The notes under the pieces: model-generated
Database searches by the model: none
What the model saw: only the letters and a program-made list of their open reading frames with translations
What the model was told of the DNA's origin: nothing
Origin: JASHVB01 sp036489395
GTDB taxonomy: Bacteria; Pseudomonadota; Alphaproteobacteria; Acetobacterales; Acetobacteraceae
Direction of reading: 5' to 3'
Assembly: GCA_036489395.1 (NCBI GenBank)
Contig: DASXFW010000260.1
Span: 1-54,882 of the forward strand
DNA: 54,882 nt
Position numbers and translations under genes: made by a program
In this document: positions 1-8,314 of the stretch, piece after piece
Layout of the letters: each line of letters starts with the position of its first letter
Numbering within the stretch: position 1 is the first letter of the stretch

Positions 1-118
1 CGGCTCTCCATGCGTGACACTTCCCGCCAAGGCACGACGCGTTCCTTCCGCACCGGTTCCAAGGCTCAATTGTGTCACCTATGTCCCCGAACATGTGTCA
101 GCTATGTCCCCGGTCTGA
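1..118. mobile_element. possible terminal fragment of an insertion sequence
   Basis: Two copies of a 19-bp direct repeat, TGTGTCA(C/G)CTATGTCCCCG, lie at 71-89 and 95-113 with one mismatch. This style of repeated GTGTCANCTATGTCC end resembles the subterminal repeats of IS21/IS481-type elements, but no transposase is visible because the window begins here. Reading it as an IS end is inference; the direct repeat itself is certain. Confidence 0.35.
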
Positions 119-180
119 ACACCCTCAAGGGGAGGGGGGACCTATCCTCCGGCCGCGACCGTTTCATCCAGGGTGGCGCG
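119..180. repeat. half copy of the dispersed GC-rich palindromic repeat
   Basis: This stretch matches the right half of the large palindrome at 7065-7312: the CCCTCAAGGGGAGGGGGGACCTA block followed within about 25 bases by a GTTTCATCCAG-type block. It lies just beyond the stop of the TRAP permease and next to the putative IS end. The left half is missing, so the copy was probably truncated. Confidence 0.6.
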
Positions 181-200
181 GCCACAAGAACCACGGCGGC

Positions 201-1970
201 CTACGCGATGCACAGGCCGCGCGCGAACAGTACGAGCAGCAGCACCAGGACCAGGGCGGCTGCATACGGCAGCACGGCGCGGAACACCTGCCCCGCCCTG
301 ACCTCAGCGACTGAGGCAGTGAGGTAGGTCAGGATCCCCATCGGCGGCAACACCATGCCGATGCCGGAATTGATCACGATCAGCACGCCGAGTTGAATCG
401 GGTCGATGTGCAGCGCCGTGATCGCCGGAAGCAAAATCGGCGTCACGACGACGATCGCCGGCGCCGCTTCCATCACCGTGTGGACGACGAGGAAAATCAG
501 GTTGATCGCAAGCAATCCGACGATTGGGTCGGTCACGCCGCGCAGCAGCGCGCCCGAGGCGGCTTGCGGGATACCGCTCAGCGCCAGAAGCCAGCCGATG
601 CCCATAGCGCCGGCGAGGATCGAAGTGACACGCGCGGTACTGACCGATGCTTCGACTAACAGCCCGGGTACGGCGCGCCAGCGCAGTTCGCGCGTCGCCA
701 CGAGCCCGACCAGCAGTGAATAGGCGACAGCGACGACGCCGGACTCGGTCGGTGTGAACACCCCGCCGAGAATGCCGCCGATGATGATGACAATCGCAAA
801 CAGCGGCAGGACCGCGCGGCCGAAGGCTGGGAGTACGTCGGCAGCGACAAACCTGGCGGCCGGAGTCAATCCGAGTCGCCGCGCCATCACCGCGTTGACG
901 ATCATGAAAACGCCGGTGGCGATCAGCGCCGGCACCAGCGCCGCGCCGAAGAGCGCCGAGATCGGCACGTCCGTGACCGATGAATATATAATCAGAGAGG
1001 TTGCCGGCGGAAACAGCAGCCCGAGCGTGCCGCCGGCCGCCTGTACCGCCGCGGCGAAACGCGGCGGGTAGCCGCGGCGGATCATCTGTGGGATCAGCAC
1101 GCCGCCGATCGAGGCCGCGTCGCCGATCGCCGAGCCGGAGATATCGGCGAAAATCGCGCTGACCACGATGTCAACCTGCGCCATTCCGCCGCGCATCCAG
1201 CCGACCAGGCTTTGCGCGAACGCCACAAGGCGGTCGGCGAGGCCGCCGCTCGCCATGACGATCCCAGTCAGCATGAAAAACGGAATCGCAAGGAGCAGAA
1301 ACGAATTCACCCCCTCGGCAAGTTCGCGCGCGATTGCTTCGAGATTGGCGAAGCCGTAATCGGCCAGGCCGATATACGCGGTGCCCGCCAGGGACAAGGC
1401 TATCGGCACGCCCAGCACCGAAAATCCGAGGAACACGCCCGCCATCGCAACTTCGAGCGGCACCACCCCCGGCGGTAGCCAGGCAACGCCAAGCACCACC
1501 AATCCACCCGCGGCGCACAGCAGCGACGTGACCACGCGCGAGCCGGTGCGCGCGAACGCCTTGGCCATAAGCTGCACGACCAGCAGCGCGCCGCCGCAGC
1601 CAACCGCGAGCGGGAACCACGCGACGGAAACACCGAGCGCCGGGGTCGGGATGGCGGCGATCTCGGGTGCCAGGCGAAAGCCCGAAAATGCCATCAACAT
1701 CGCCACGGCAAGGCTCAGCATGTCACGCGCCGCGAGCAATACGGAAGCCGCCGTCCGATTGGCGACACGCTCGCCGAGCACGAACATCGTCGGCAGCGCC
1801 TCGCGCTGCACGCCGAGGCTGAAGCCGAGAAACGTGAGCCAGACAAACAGCAGCCGCGTCAGCTCCTCGCTCCAGCTCAACGAGGCATTCAGCACGTAGC
1901 GGCAGAACACCTGCAACAGCATGGTGGCCACCATAATGGCCAGCACTGACGCGCAGAGCCGTTCGGTCAC
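201..1970 (-). CDS. TRAP transporter fused permease (DctQ-DctM)
   Basis: A 589-residue integral membrane protein of a tripartite ATP-independent periplasmic (TRAP) transporter. About the first 150 residues form a four-helix DctQ-like domain, recognisable from the RYVLNASLSWSEELTRL stretch; the remainder (about 155-585) is the large DctM permease with about a dozen hydrophobic segments. Natural fusion of the two permease subunits is common in this family. Translation appears to start at a GTG at 1970, 29 bases after the stop of the binding-protein gene. It is the last gene of a four-gene minus-strand operon and should import the organic acid captured by the preceding DctP. The substrate is not predictable from sequence. 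Confidence 0.9.
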   Translation of the reverse strand: MTERLCASVLAIMVATMLLQVFCRYVLNASLSWSEELTRLLFVWLTFLGFSLGVQREALPTMFVLGERVANRTAASVLLAARDMLSLAVAMLMAFSGFRLAPEIAAIPTPALGVSVAWFPLAVGCGGALLVVQLMAKAFARTGSRVVTSLLCAAGGLVVLGVAWLPPGVVPLEVAMAGVFLGFSVLGVPIALSLAGTAYIGLADYGFANLEAIARELAEGVNSFLLLAIPFFMLTGIVMASGGLADRLVAFAQSLVGWMRGGMAQVDIVVSAIFADISGSAIGDAASIGGVLIPQMIRRGYPPRFAAAVQAAGGTLGLLFPPATSLIIYSSVTDVPISALFGAALVPALIATGVFMIVNAVMARRLGLTPAARFVAADVLPAFGRAVLPLFAIVIIIGGILGGVFTPTESGVVAVAYSLLVGLVATRELRWRAVPGLLVEASVSTARVTSILAGAMGIGWLLALSGIPQAASGALLRGVTDPIVGLLAINLIFLVVHTVMEAAPAIVVVTPILLPAITALHIDPIQLGVLIVINSGIGMVLPPMGILTYLTASVAEVRAGQVFRAVLPYAAALVLVLLLVLFARGLCIA

Positions 1971-1999
1971 CCAGGTGGTGGCGGCCGCGACCCGGATGG

Positions 2000-2992
2000 C
2001 TAGTTGCTCCTCGCCGCGGTGAGCGCCTTGGCAAATGCCGGAAACTCGGCGTCGATCATGGCGCGTGTCCGGGCGGTGGCGGCACGGAACGGTGCAAGGT
2101 CGGGCCGCGTTACCGTGACATGGTTCTTGGCCTGCACCTCGGTCAATTCCCTGGCCTCGTCAGACTCCGACAGCGCGCGCTGCCGTGCGGTCGCGGCACG
2201 GATGTCGCGCACGACGATCGTCCTCAGATCGGCCGGCAGGCTCGATAGCCACTGCTCGCTGACGATGAAAAACGCCGCACCGTACATGTGGTTGGTGATC
2301 GCAAGGTACTTCTGCACCTCCATCAGGTGGCCGGCGTAGTAGTTGGCGACCGGCTGCTCCTGGCCCTCCACGACGCCCTGCTGCAGGTCGCTGTAAAGTC
2401 CGGCAATGCCCATCGGCGTCGGGTTGGCGCCGAGGTCGTGGAAGGTGTCGATCCACAATGCGCCGTTCGGAACGCGGATCTTAAGGCCCTTCAGGTCGGC
2501 GAGGCCGCTGATCGGCTTGTTGGTGCTCAATTGCCGAAAGCCGCTGTCCCACGCCGCGACGAAGTCATAACCCTTGGCGCGGCAGACGGCATAAATCTGC
2601 CGGGCCGCCGGGCTGTCGAGCACCGCATAGGCGACGGCGCGGTCCTTGAACGCATAGGGCGCGAGAAAGAGCCTGGTCGGCGGACAGATCGTGTCGGTCA
2701 CCACCGTGATCGTCGCCTGCACTCCGCCGCCGGTGATCATCGCCTGCAGCAGCGCGTCGGTCTGGCCAAGCTGACCGCTCTCGAACACCTTGGCCATGAT
2801 CCGGCCGTCGGTGTCCTTGTCGATCTGCGCGGCGACCTCCTTCGCGACGACGTTTTGCGGGCTGGTCGGTCCGGTGGCCAATGCGATCACAAAGGGCATG
2901 CCGGCCGCGTGCGCCGGCGGCGCAACCAGTGCCGCGGCGATGAGCGCCGTCAGAATGCCCGGCCATCGGCGGCTTCGTTTCGTTCGTCGCAT
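2000..2992 (-). CDS. TRAP transporter solute-binding protein (DctP family)
   Basis: A 330-residue periplasmic substrate-binding protein. Residues 1-29 are a signal peptide (basic start, hydrophobic core, APPAHA cleavage region). The DctP fold is indicated by SPQNVVAKEVAAQIDKDTDGR near the N-terminus and by the LKGLKIRVPN motif, whose Arg normally clamps a substrate carboxylate. The reading frame is open further upstream, but the ATG at 2992 is chosen because GGAGG precedes it and it overlaps the upstream stop by one base (TGATG), so the two genes are translationally coupled. It delivers solute to the fused permease encoded next. Confidence 0.9.
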   Translation of the reverse strand: MRRTKRSRRWPGILTALIAAALVAPPAHAAGMPFVIALATGPTSPQNVVAKEVAAQIDKDTDGRIMAKVFESGQLGQTDALLQAMITGGGVQATITVVTDTICPPTRLFLAPYAFKDRAVAYAVLDSPAARQIYAVCRAKGYDFVAAWDSGFRQLSTNKPISGLADLKGLKIRVPNGALWIDTFHDLGANPTPMGIAGLYSDLQQGVVEGQEQPVANYYAGHLMEVQKYLAITNHMYGAAFFIVSEQWLSSLPADLRTIVVRDIRAATARQRALSESDEARELTEVQAKNHVTVTRPDLAPFRAATARTRAMIDAEFPAFAKALTAARSN

Positions 2993-3846
2993 CAGCCTCC
3001 CCCCAACAGGCGCCGCGCGTTTTCGTGCAGCAGTTTTGGCAGCACCGCCGCGCGAAACGGCAGTTCGACGAACCGCTCCACCGACGGCTTGAACGGCAGC
3101 GCCGGATAGGCGGTGCCGAACAGAAAGCGGTCCTGGAGATAGGTGTTCGCCGCCTCGACATACATGTGACCGCCGGGCAGGAAGATATACATGTCGGGCG
3201 AGACCCAGACATTCTTGCGGCGATAGGCGACGCCGAGGATTTCGTTGACCCACGGCCACGAACCGTGCGCCGCGATGATCTGCAGCCTGGGGTGGCGCGC
3301 GGCGAGCCGGTCCACCTGCACTGGATTGCTATAGCTCAGGTCGGGTCCGGCATTGCCACCGGCCATCAGCAGCACCGGCAGCCCGGCGTCCTCGCAGGCA
3401 CCGAACAGCGGCGCGAATTTCGGGTCATCGGCATAGCATGGGTTTTCGGCACAGCCGCTCTCGAACACCGCACCTCGCAGCAACGGGTTGACGATCGCAT
3501 CCTCGACCTGGCGCTTCGCCGCGGCCATGTCGTCGAGGTCCACGCCGCCCATGCCCCAGAACCGGCCGTGATGGGCGCGCACCAGGTCAAGGATCGCCGA
3601 ATTCTCGACGCGTCCCAGGCGCTGTCCCGACAGCCGCCCGGTCGCCACGCCGACTTCGATGCCGGCCTCGTCCATCTCGGCGATGCAGGCCTCGACCGAC
3701 TCCGACATGAAGGATGGTGCCGGCTCGAAGCCGATGTCGCGGCCCATTTGCGCGATGCGCTCCTTGTCCCAATAGAGCGCCATGGTTTCGAAGCCCGCCG
3801 CGGGCGGACGGCAGCGCAGGTCGATGATCGGACCGTGATCGGTCAT
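2992..3846 (-). CDS. amidohydrolase-2-like (TIM-barrel) protein with incomplete metal site
   Basis: A 284-residue protein of the amidohydrolase_2 superfamily. The fold is supported by the N-terminal PIIDLRCRP strand, IIAAHGSWPW and the near C-terminal FLFGTAYPALPF. In typical members the first strand carries His-x-His and the last motif reads G-T/S-D-Y-P; here the pair is Arg-Cys-Arg and the Asp is Ala, so the usual divalent-metal ligands are largely missing. Either it belongs to a metal-independent subgroup or its role has changed. Start chosen at the ATG preceded by GAGGAG; the frame is open upstream. It sits between an alpha/beta hydrolase and a TRAP transporter, consistent with degradation of an imported carboxylated compound. 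Confidence 0.8.
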   Translation of the reverse strand: MTDHGPIIDLRCRPPAAGFETMALYWDKERIAQMGRDIGFEPAPSFMSESVEACIAEMDEAGIEVGVATGRLSGQRLGRVENSAILDLVRAHHGRFWGMGGVDLDDMAAAKRQVEDAIVNPLLRGAVFESGCAENPCYADDPKFAPLFGACEDAGLPVLLMAGGNAGPDLSYSNPVQVDRLAARHPRLQIIAAHGSWPWVNEILGVAYRRKNVWVSPDMYIFLPGGHMYVEAANTYLQDRFLFGTAYPALPFKPSVERFVELPFRAAVLPKLLHENARRLLGGG

Positions 3847-3859
3847 CTGTGGCGGCTCC

Positions 3860-4678
3860 TCAAGCGGCTGGATCGGCGAAGCGGCGGTCGAGAAAGCGGC
3901 GAAGGATCGCGGCGCAGTCGCGGCCGTGCGAAAATGGCAAGCCGTGCCGGGCATGGCCGATCACGTGGAGCTCGGCATCGGGAAGCCCGGCGTGCAACTG
4001 GGCGGCGGCCGCAACCGGAATGAACGGGCTGGCGTCCGGATGCAGGATCAGCACCGGCATGTGCAGCGCGCCGAGTTGCGCGGACAGGTCGATCCCGACC
4101 AGGACCGCCAGCGCGTTCAGCACGGCGTTTGGATCGTCCGCCGCCTGTTGCCGCGCGTACCAGTTCCAGCGCTCGCGGCTCAGCGCGCCCGCGTGGAAGC
4201 GGTCGGCCATGAAATCGTCCGACCAGCCGGCCATGCCGCGCTCCGCGATGGTGCGGCGCCAGGTCTCGACCTTCTGGATCGAGCCCCCGGCATGGCCGGC
4301 ATTGCTCATCGTCAGGCTGAGGAAGCGGGCGGGATATTTCAGCGCGGCATAGAGGCCGATGGTCCCGCCGATCGACTCGCCAATGAAATGGAAACGCTGC
4401 GTATCGGTTGCCTCGGCGACGGCGAGCAAATCCTCCGCCAGCAGATCGATCGACCAGGGAAAATCCGCCGGCGGCACGTCGGAGCGGCCATAGCCGCGCA
4501 TGTCGAAGCGCACGATCCGATAGCGGTCGGCGAGCGCGTGCACCCAATCGCTCCAGATGCCGCTCTCCGCGCCGATGCCGTGGTGAAACAGCAGCGTCGC
4601 CGGAGCGCGATGCCAGGGCGCGGCAAGCTCGACCGACTCGTAATGCAGCCGGTGGTCGCCCCGCTGGACGAATGGCAC
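3860..4678 (-). CDS. alpha/beta hydrolase, first gene of the TRAP operon
   Basis: A 272-residue alpha/beta-hydrolase-fold protein. Visible motifs are the oxyanion-hole HHGIG (32-36), RFDMRGYGRSD after strand 4, the nucleophile elbow GESIG with Ser102, a candidate acid Asp215 in HPDASPF and His245 in HARHGLP. This resembles enol-lactone hydrolases (PcaD-like) and related esterases, but the substrate cannot be assigned. It starts the minus-strand operon and ends 13 bases before the amidohydrolase-like gene. Its promoter lies in the interval shared with the divergent LysR gene, so LysR control is likely. Confidence 0.85.
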   Translation of the reverse strand: MPFVQRGDHRLHYESVELAAPWHRAPATLLFHHGIGAESGIWSDWVHALADRYRIVRFDMRGYGRSDVPPADFPWSIDLLAEDLLAVAEATDTQRFHFIGESIGGTIGLYAALKYPARFLSLTMSNAGHAGGSIQKVETWRRTIAERGMAGWSDDFMADRFHAGALSRERWNWYARQQAADDPNAVLNALAVLVGIDLSAQLGALHMPVLILHPDASPFIPVAAAAQLHAGLPDAELHVIGHARHGLPFSHGRDCAAILRRFLDRRFADPAA

Positions 4679-4760
4679 GGTATTCCTCCCGATCGCTTAT
4701 TATCGGCGTGACCTCTACGCCCCGGCGGCCGCACGAGTCGAATTCCTATCGTTGGGCAAT

Positions 4761-4779
4761 CCATAGCCCGAGGCTATGG
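4761..4779. promoter_or_regulatory. LysR-type operator (perfect inverted repeat, T-N11-A)
   Basis: CCATAGCC-CGA-GGCTATGG is a perfect inverted repeat with 8-base arms. Its inner part, ATAG-N7-CTAT, fits the T-N11-A consensus of LysR-type boxes exactly. It lies 30 bases before the LysR start (4809) and 82 bases before the divergent hydrolase start (4678), the expected place for a site controlling both directions. Confidence 0.75.
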
Positions 4780-4808
4780 TGAAATGGCCGGTCAGGGTTG
4801 GTGGCGTG

Positions 4809-5705
4809 ATGAATCTGCGACAGATCGAGGTGTTCCGCGCAATCATGCTGCGCCGGACGATCACCGGTGCGGCACACATGCTGGGTGTGTCGCAGCCGAC
4901 GCTGACCAAGGTATTGCGCCATGCCGAGGACCAACTCGGTTTCCGGTTGTTCCATCGCGAGAACGGCCGGCTGCGGCCGACCGAGGAGGCGCATCTGCTC
5001 TTTGCCGACGCCGACCGGATCTTCCGCGAGCTGCAGTCGCTGCAACGGCTGAGCACCGACCTGCGCGAGGGTACGGGCGGGCTGCTGCGGATTGGCGCCA
5101 CGGCCTCGCTCGCGCTGTCGGTGGTGCCCGACGCGCTGGCAATTTACCGGCGCGATTTCCCGGCCGTGCGCATCATGTCCTATCTGCTCGCCGGCCACGA
5201 AATGGCCGAGATGATCATGGCCCACCAGCTTGATGTCGGCGTATCGATCGCGCCGATCGAGGTGCCGTCGGCGCGCACGGAACTGATCCACAAGGCCGAG
5301 GTGATCTGCATCATGCCCGAGGTCCATCCGCTCGCCGCGCTGGATGTCGTGACTCCACGCGACATCGACGGCCACACGCTGATCTCGTACAGCGGCGCGA
5401 CGCCGGTGGGCCAGATGCTTGAAGGCGCGTTTCGCCGTGTCGGATTGCGCCGCCGCGTGGACATCGAGGTGTCGTTGTCACCGCTTGCATGCTCGCTGGT
5501 GCAGCGCGGCGTGGGGGTCGCCCTGGTCGATGGTTTCATCCCGCGGCTTGCGCAGTCGGGTGTGGTCTGGCGAAAGTTCCGGCCGCAAACGGTGCAGGGA
5601 ATCCACCTCGTGACGCCGCCCACTCCATCGCATTTCGCGGGCCAGTTCGTGACCCATCTCCGCCGGATCATTGGCCAGGTACAGCAGGCCCCGGCGCAAT
5701 ATTGA
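4809..5705 (+). CDS. LysR-family transcriptional regulator
   Basis: A 298-residue LysR-type regulator. Residues 1-60 form the winged helix-turn-helix (MNLRQIEVFRAIM; GAAHMLGVSQPTLTKVL; LGFRLFHRENGRLRPT), followed by a periplasmic-binding-protein-like effector domain. The ATG at 4809 is preferred over an in-frame ATG at 4776 because the latter lies inside the operator and because family members begin M-x-L-R-Q. It is divergent from the hydrolase/amidohydrolase/TRAP operon and very probably regulates it in response to the imported compound or a breakdown product. Confidence 0.9.
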   Translation: MNLRQIEVFRAIMLRRTITGAAHMLGVSQPTLTKVLRHAEDQLGFRLFHRENGRLRPTEEAHLLFADADRIFRELQSLQRLSTDLREGTGGLLRIGATASLALSVVPDALAIYRRDFPAVRIMSYLLAGHEMAEMIMAHQLDVGVSIAPIEVPSARTELIHKAEVICIMPEVHPLAALDVVTPRDIDGHTLISYSGATPVGQMLEGAFRRVGLRRRVDIEVSLSPLACSLVQRGVGVALVDGFIPRLAQSGVVWRKFRPQTVQGIHLVTPPTPSHFAGQFVTHLRRIIGQVQQAPAQY

Positions 5706-5813
5706 CGGTTGGCGACCCGCGTTGTGGTGGGTCGGCATGCCGAATGAATTGCTGTGGGAGCCGTGGCGGCCATGACGGGTAAAGTGACACGCCCCGCTCC
5801 GGCAGAGGGGCAA

Positions 5814-6467
5814 ATGCTGGTCCACCTATCTCGGTGGGCCATCATTGTCGGACTGACGGCCGAAGCGCGCCTGGTGCACGCTTTGGGTGCACCGGTGTTC
5901 ATTGGCGGCGGGACTGCGCAGGGTTCGGAATTGGCCTGCCGCCGTGCCGTCGCACGTGGTGCGGCCGCGCTGCTGTCCGTCGGACTTGCAGGCGGACTTG
6001 ACCCTGCGCTTCGCCCGGGCGTTGTGATCGTGCCTGAGATGGTGCTCGCCGGCGGCACCTCATTCGCGACCGACCCGGCGATGAACCGCGCCATTGGCGG
6101 CCCGACTGCACACCGCGTGGTCGGGGCCGAAGCCGTGGCAGCCGACGCCGCAACCAAGCAGCGCCTGTGGCGCGAGACTGGCGCCGCGGCGCTGGACCTG
6201 GAGAGCGGCGCCGTCGCCCGCATCGCTACGGAGCATGGCTTGCCGTTCGCCGTCCTGCGCGTGATCTGCGATCCGGCGGAACGCGACCTGCCCCCGGCGG
6301 CGCTGGCCGCACTCGACCTGCACGGGGCGATCGGGATCGGCCGCGTGCTGGGGTCCGTGCTCGGCCATCCGGCGCAGGTCCAGGCGCTGCTGGCGCTGGC
6401 CCGCGATGCGGCGACCGCACGGCGGGCGCTGGCGGCGCGCATTGCCTCGATCGCCCGCGGCGCATAG
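5814..6467 (+). CDS. nucleoside phosphorylase-family protein (HpnG-like)
   Basis: A 217-residue member of the PNP/UDP phosphorylase superfamily. Support: the N-terminal IIVGLTAEARLV strand, the glycine-rich SVGLAGGLDP phosphate-site region, and AALDLESGAVARIA, equivalent to the purine/ribose-binding M-E-S motif. The pattern resembles the hopanoid-associated phosphorylase HpnG (release of adenine from adenosylhopane), but no other hopanoid gene is in the window, so this is a tentative reading. Start placed at 5814 because GAGGGG stands just upstream and the fold begins immediately; a GTG at 5754 and an ATG at 5772 are alternatives. The next gene starts 10 bases after its stop. Confidence 0.75.
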   Translation: MLVHLSRWAIIVGLTAEARLVHALGAPVFIGGGTAQGSELACRRAVARGAAALLSVGLAGGLDPALRPGVVIVPEMVLAGGTSFATDPAMNRAIGGPTAHRVVGAEAVAADAATKQRLWRETGAAALDLESGAVARIATEHGLPFAVLRVICDPAERDLPPAALAALDLHGAIGIGRVLGSVLGHPAQVQALLALARDAATARRALAARIASIARGA

Positions 6468-6477
6468 ACCGCGCGGC

Positions 6478-7044
6478 ATGACGGAGCCTCGGACCCGCGG
6501 CTATTTCGGCATCGGCGTGGAGAGCGTGTCGAAATCCGCCAATGTCGGCGCGCTGCTGCGCACGGCACACGCGTTCGGCGCGTCGTTCTGCTTCACCGTC
6601 GGTGCCGGCTGGGACGCGCGGGCCGGGCGGCTGGCGGATACTGCCGACACGCCATCGCATGTGCCTCTGTGGCGGTTCGCCGATCTGGACGCGCTCGCAC
6701 TGCCGCAACGCTGCGTGCTGGTGGGCGTCGAATTGCTGGAGACCGCGACCGACCTGCCGTCGTTCCGGCATCCGCTGAACGCCGCGTATGTGCTGGGGCC
6801 CGAGCGCTCGGGGCTGTCGCCGGCGCTGCTGGCGCGGTGCCGGCACGTGGTGCGCATCCCGACGCGTTTCGCGCTGAACCTGGCGGTGGCGGGGGCGCTG
6901 GTGTTGTACGACCGGCTGCTGCAGCACGGGCGCTTTGCGGAGCGGCCGGTCGGCAGCACGGGCGCTGCAGCGGAGCCTCCGGCGCCGCCGGGACAGCATG
7001 GCGCGCCGCGCTTTCGGCGGAATATCCCGGACTGGATGGAGTAG
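6478..7044 (+). CDS. SpoU/TrmH-family RNA methyltransferase
   Basis: A 188-residue SPOUT-class methyltransferase that would transfer a methyl group from S-adenosylmethionine to a ribose 2'-OH in tRNA or rRNA. The three SpoU motifs are present: NVGALLRTAHAFG near residues 23-35 with the catalytic Arg, LGPERSGLS in the middle, and IPTRFALNLAVAGALVLYD as the knot-forming C-terminal motif. The protein has no N-terminal substrate-recognition extension. A Pro/Ala-rich tail follows the domain. It begins 10 bases after the phosphorylase gene and is probably cotranscribed. The RNA target cannot be determined. Confidence 0.88.
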   Translation: MTEPRTRGYFGIGVESVSKSANVGALLRTAHAFGASFCFTVGAGWDARAGRLADTADTPSHVPLWRFADLDALALPQRCVLVGVELLETATDLPSFRHPLNAAYVLGPERSGLSPALLARCRHVVRIPTRFALNLAVAGALVLYDRLLQHGRFAERPVGSTGAAAEPPAPPGQHGAPRFRRNIPDWME

Positions 7045-7064
7045 TGCAAGTCCGCCGCAGTTCC

Positions 7065-7312
7065 TGTCATTGCGAGTTGGCCACCGGCCGAGGCAGACCC
7101 GCGACTGGATGAAACGGTCGCGGCCGGAGCGTAGGTCTCCCCTCCCCTTGAGGGAGGGGTTGGGGGAGGGGTGCGTACATCCGCGGTCGGTGGATGTACG
7201 CACCCCTCCCCCAACCCCCCCCTCAAGGGGAGGGGGGACCTACGTCAGGCCGTCGACGCCCTTTCATCCAGTCGCGGGTCGGCCGAAGGCCGGTGGGCAA
7301 CTCGCAATGACA
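7065..7312. repeat. large nested palindromic repeat, copy A
   Basis: A nested inverted repeat about 248 bp long. Outer arms are TGTCATTGCGAG at 7065 and CTCGCAATGACA ending at 7312, extended by matching GGCCACCGGCC/GGCCGGTGGGC blocks. The inner core (about 7131-7243) has arms of the CCTCCCCTTGAGGGAGGGG type around a smaller palindrome GTGCGTACAT...ATGTACGCAC. Related copies are at 16763-16870 and 30070-30387, with a half copy at 119-180. Transcribed, it would form a very stable stem-loop. It fills the interval between the convergent SpoU and ABC permease genes. Confidence 0.85.
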
Positions 7313-7336
7313 GCCTTCCACTCACCCCTCGCGACG

Positions 7337-8137
7337 TCATTCGCCGATGCTGAGCAGCGCGCCGCGCACGCGCGCCTGGTGGAACTGGCGGGCGAACAGC
7401 AGCGATGCGGCGATGAGCCATGCGGCATTCAGCGCGGTCGCGGCGGTCAGGTGCATCCAGCTTATCTGGCCGTGCAGCAGGATGCCGCGCATGCCCTCGA
7501 ACACGTGGGCTGACGGCAGCGCCAGTGCCAGCGGCTGCACCACGCGCGGCAGCACCGACACGGGGTAGAACACCGCGGAGATCGGCGTTAGGCCAAATAA
7601 CACCGACCAGGCGAGCGCCTCGGCTCCGGCGCCGTGGCGCATGATCAGCGAGACGACGCCGAGCGCCACCCACCAGCCCATGATCATCAGGTTGGCAAAG
7701 AACAGGATCAGGATCGGGCCGAGGGCGAAAAGGTTGTACGCATACAGCGCCCAGGCGATCAGGATCGCGGGGATGACGCCGGCCAACGTGCGGATGATCG
7801 ACATGCCGATCAGCGCGGCCACCAGCTCCCACGGGCGCAGCGGACTGACGAAGACGTGGCCGAGATTGCGCGACCAGATTTCCTCCAGGAAGCTGATCGC
7901 GACGCCCATCTGGCTGCGCAACGCGACCTCCCACAACAGGACGCCACCGAGCAGGGTGGCGCCGGCGAGCGCGGCTCCGCTGCCCATGCGCGCGGCGAGG
8001 AAGCGCGCGGTGAAGCCCCAGATGCACATTTGCAGCACCGGCCAGTAGGCGAGCTCTAGCAGCCTCGGCCAGGAGCTGCGGTACAGCGCGAGATGGCGGT
8101 ACATCATTCCCCAGATGCGGCGGAGGCTGGCGTGCAT
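7337..8137 (-). CDS. ABC-2 type transporter permease
   Basis: A 266-residue membrane protein with six predicted hydrophobic segments and the ABC-2 family pattern: an N-terminal amphipathic stretch, FLEEIWSRNLGHVFVSPLRPWE in the first cytoplasmic loop, and a C-terminal region containing GLTPISAVFYPVSVLP and LPSAHVFEGMR typical of NodJ/drug/polysaccharide exporters. No ATP-binding subunit is adjacent, so its partner must be encoded elsewhere. It is divergent from the restriction-modification locus and convergent with the SpoU gene. Confidence 0.85.
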   Translation of the reverse strand: MHASLRRIWGMMYRHLALYRSSWPRLLELAYWPVLQMCIWGFTARFLAARMGSGAALAGATLLGGVLLWEVALRSQMGVAISFLEEIWSRNLGHVFVSPLRPWELVAALIGMSIIRTLAGVIPAILIAWALYAYNLFALGPILILFFANLMIMGWWVALGVVSLIMRHGAGAEALAWSVLFGLTPISAVFYPVSVLPRVVQPLALALPSAHVFEGMRGILLHGQISWMHLTAATALNAAWLIAASLLFARQFHQARVRGALLSIGE

Positions 8138-8214
8138 TGCGTTGGTCCTGGTGTGCGGCGGGTGCAGCGGTCGCGATGGCGCCGTGAACGCGCGGGAGAA
8201 AGGTCGTGGCGCAG

Positions 8215-8228
8215 TTGACGCGAGTCAA
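8215..8228. promoter_or_regulatory. possible FNR/CRP-family box
   Basis: TTGAC-GCGA-GTCAA is a perfect inverted repeat one base per arm away from the FNR consensus TTGAT-N4-ATCAA. It lies in the 177-bp interval between the divergent ABC permease and mod genes, 78 bases before the permease start and 87 before mod. Assignment to the FNR/CRP superfamily is inference from the motif only. Confidence 0.35.
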
Positions 8229-8314
8229 TCCGAATACTCGCGCATGTAATCGCTTGCCCGACACGCCTGCCCTGTGCAACTTGCGATTGTCGGCGAGCGA
8301 ATGGAAGCGTAGCG

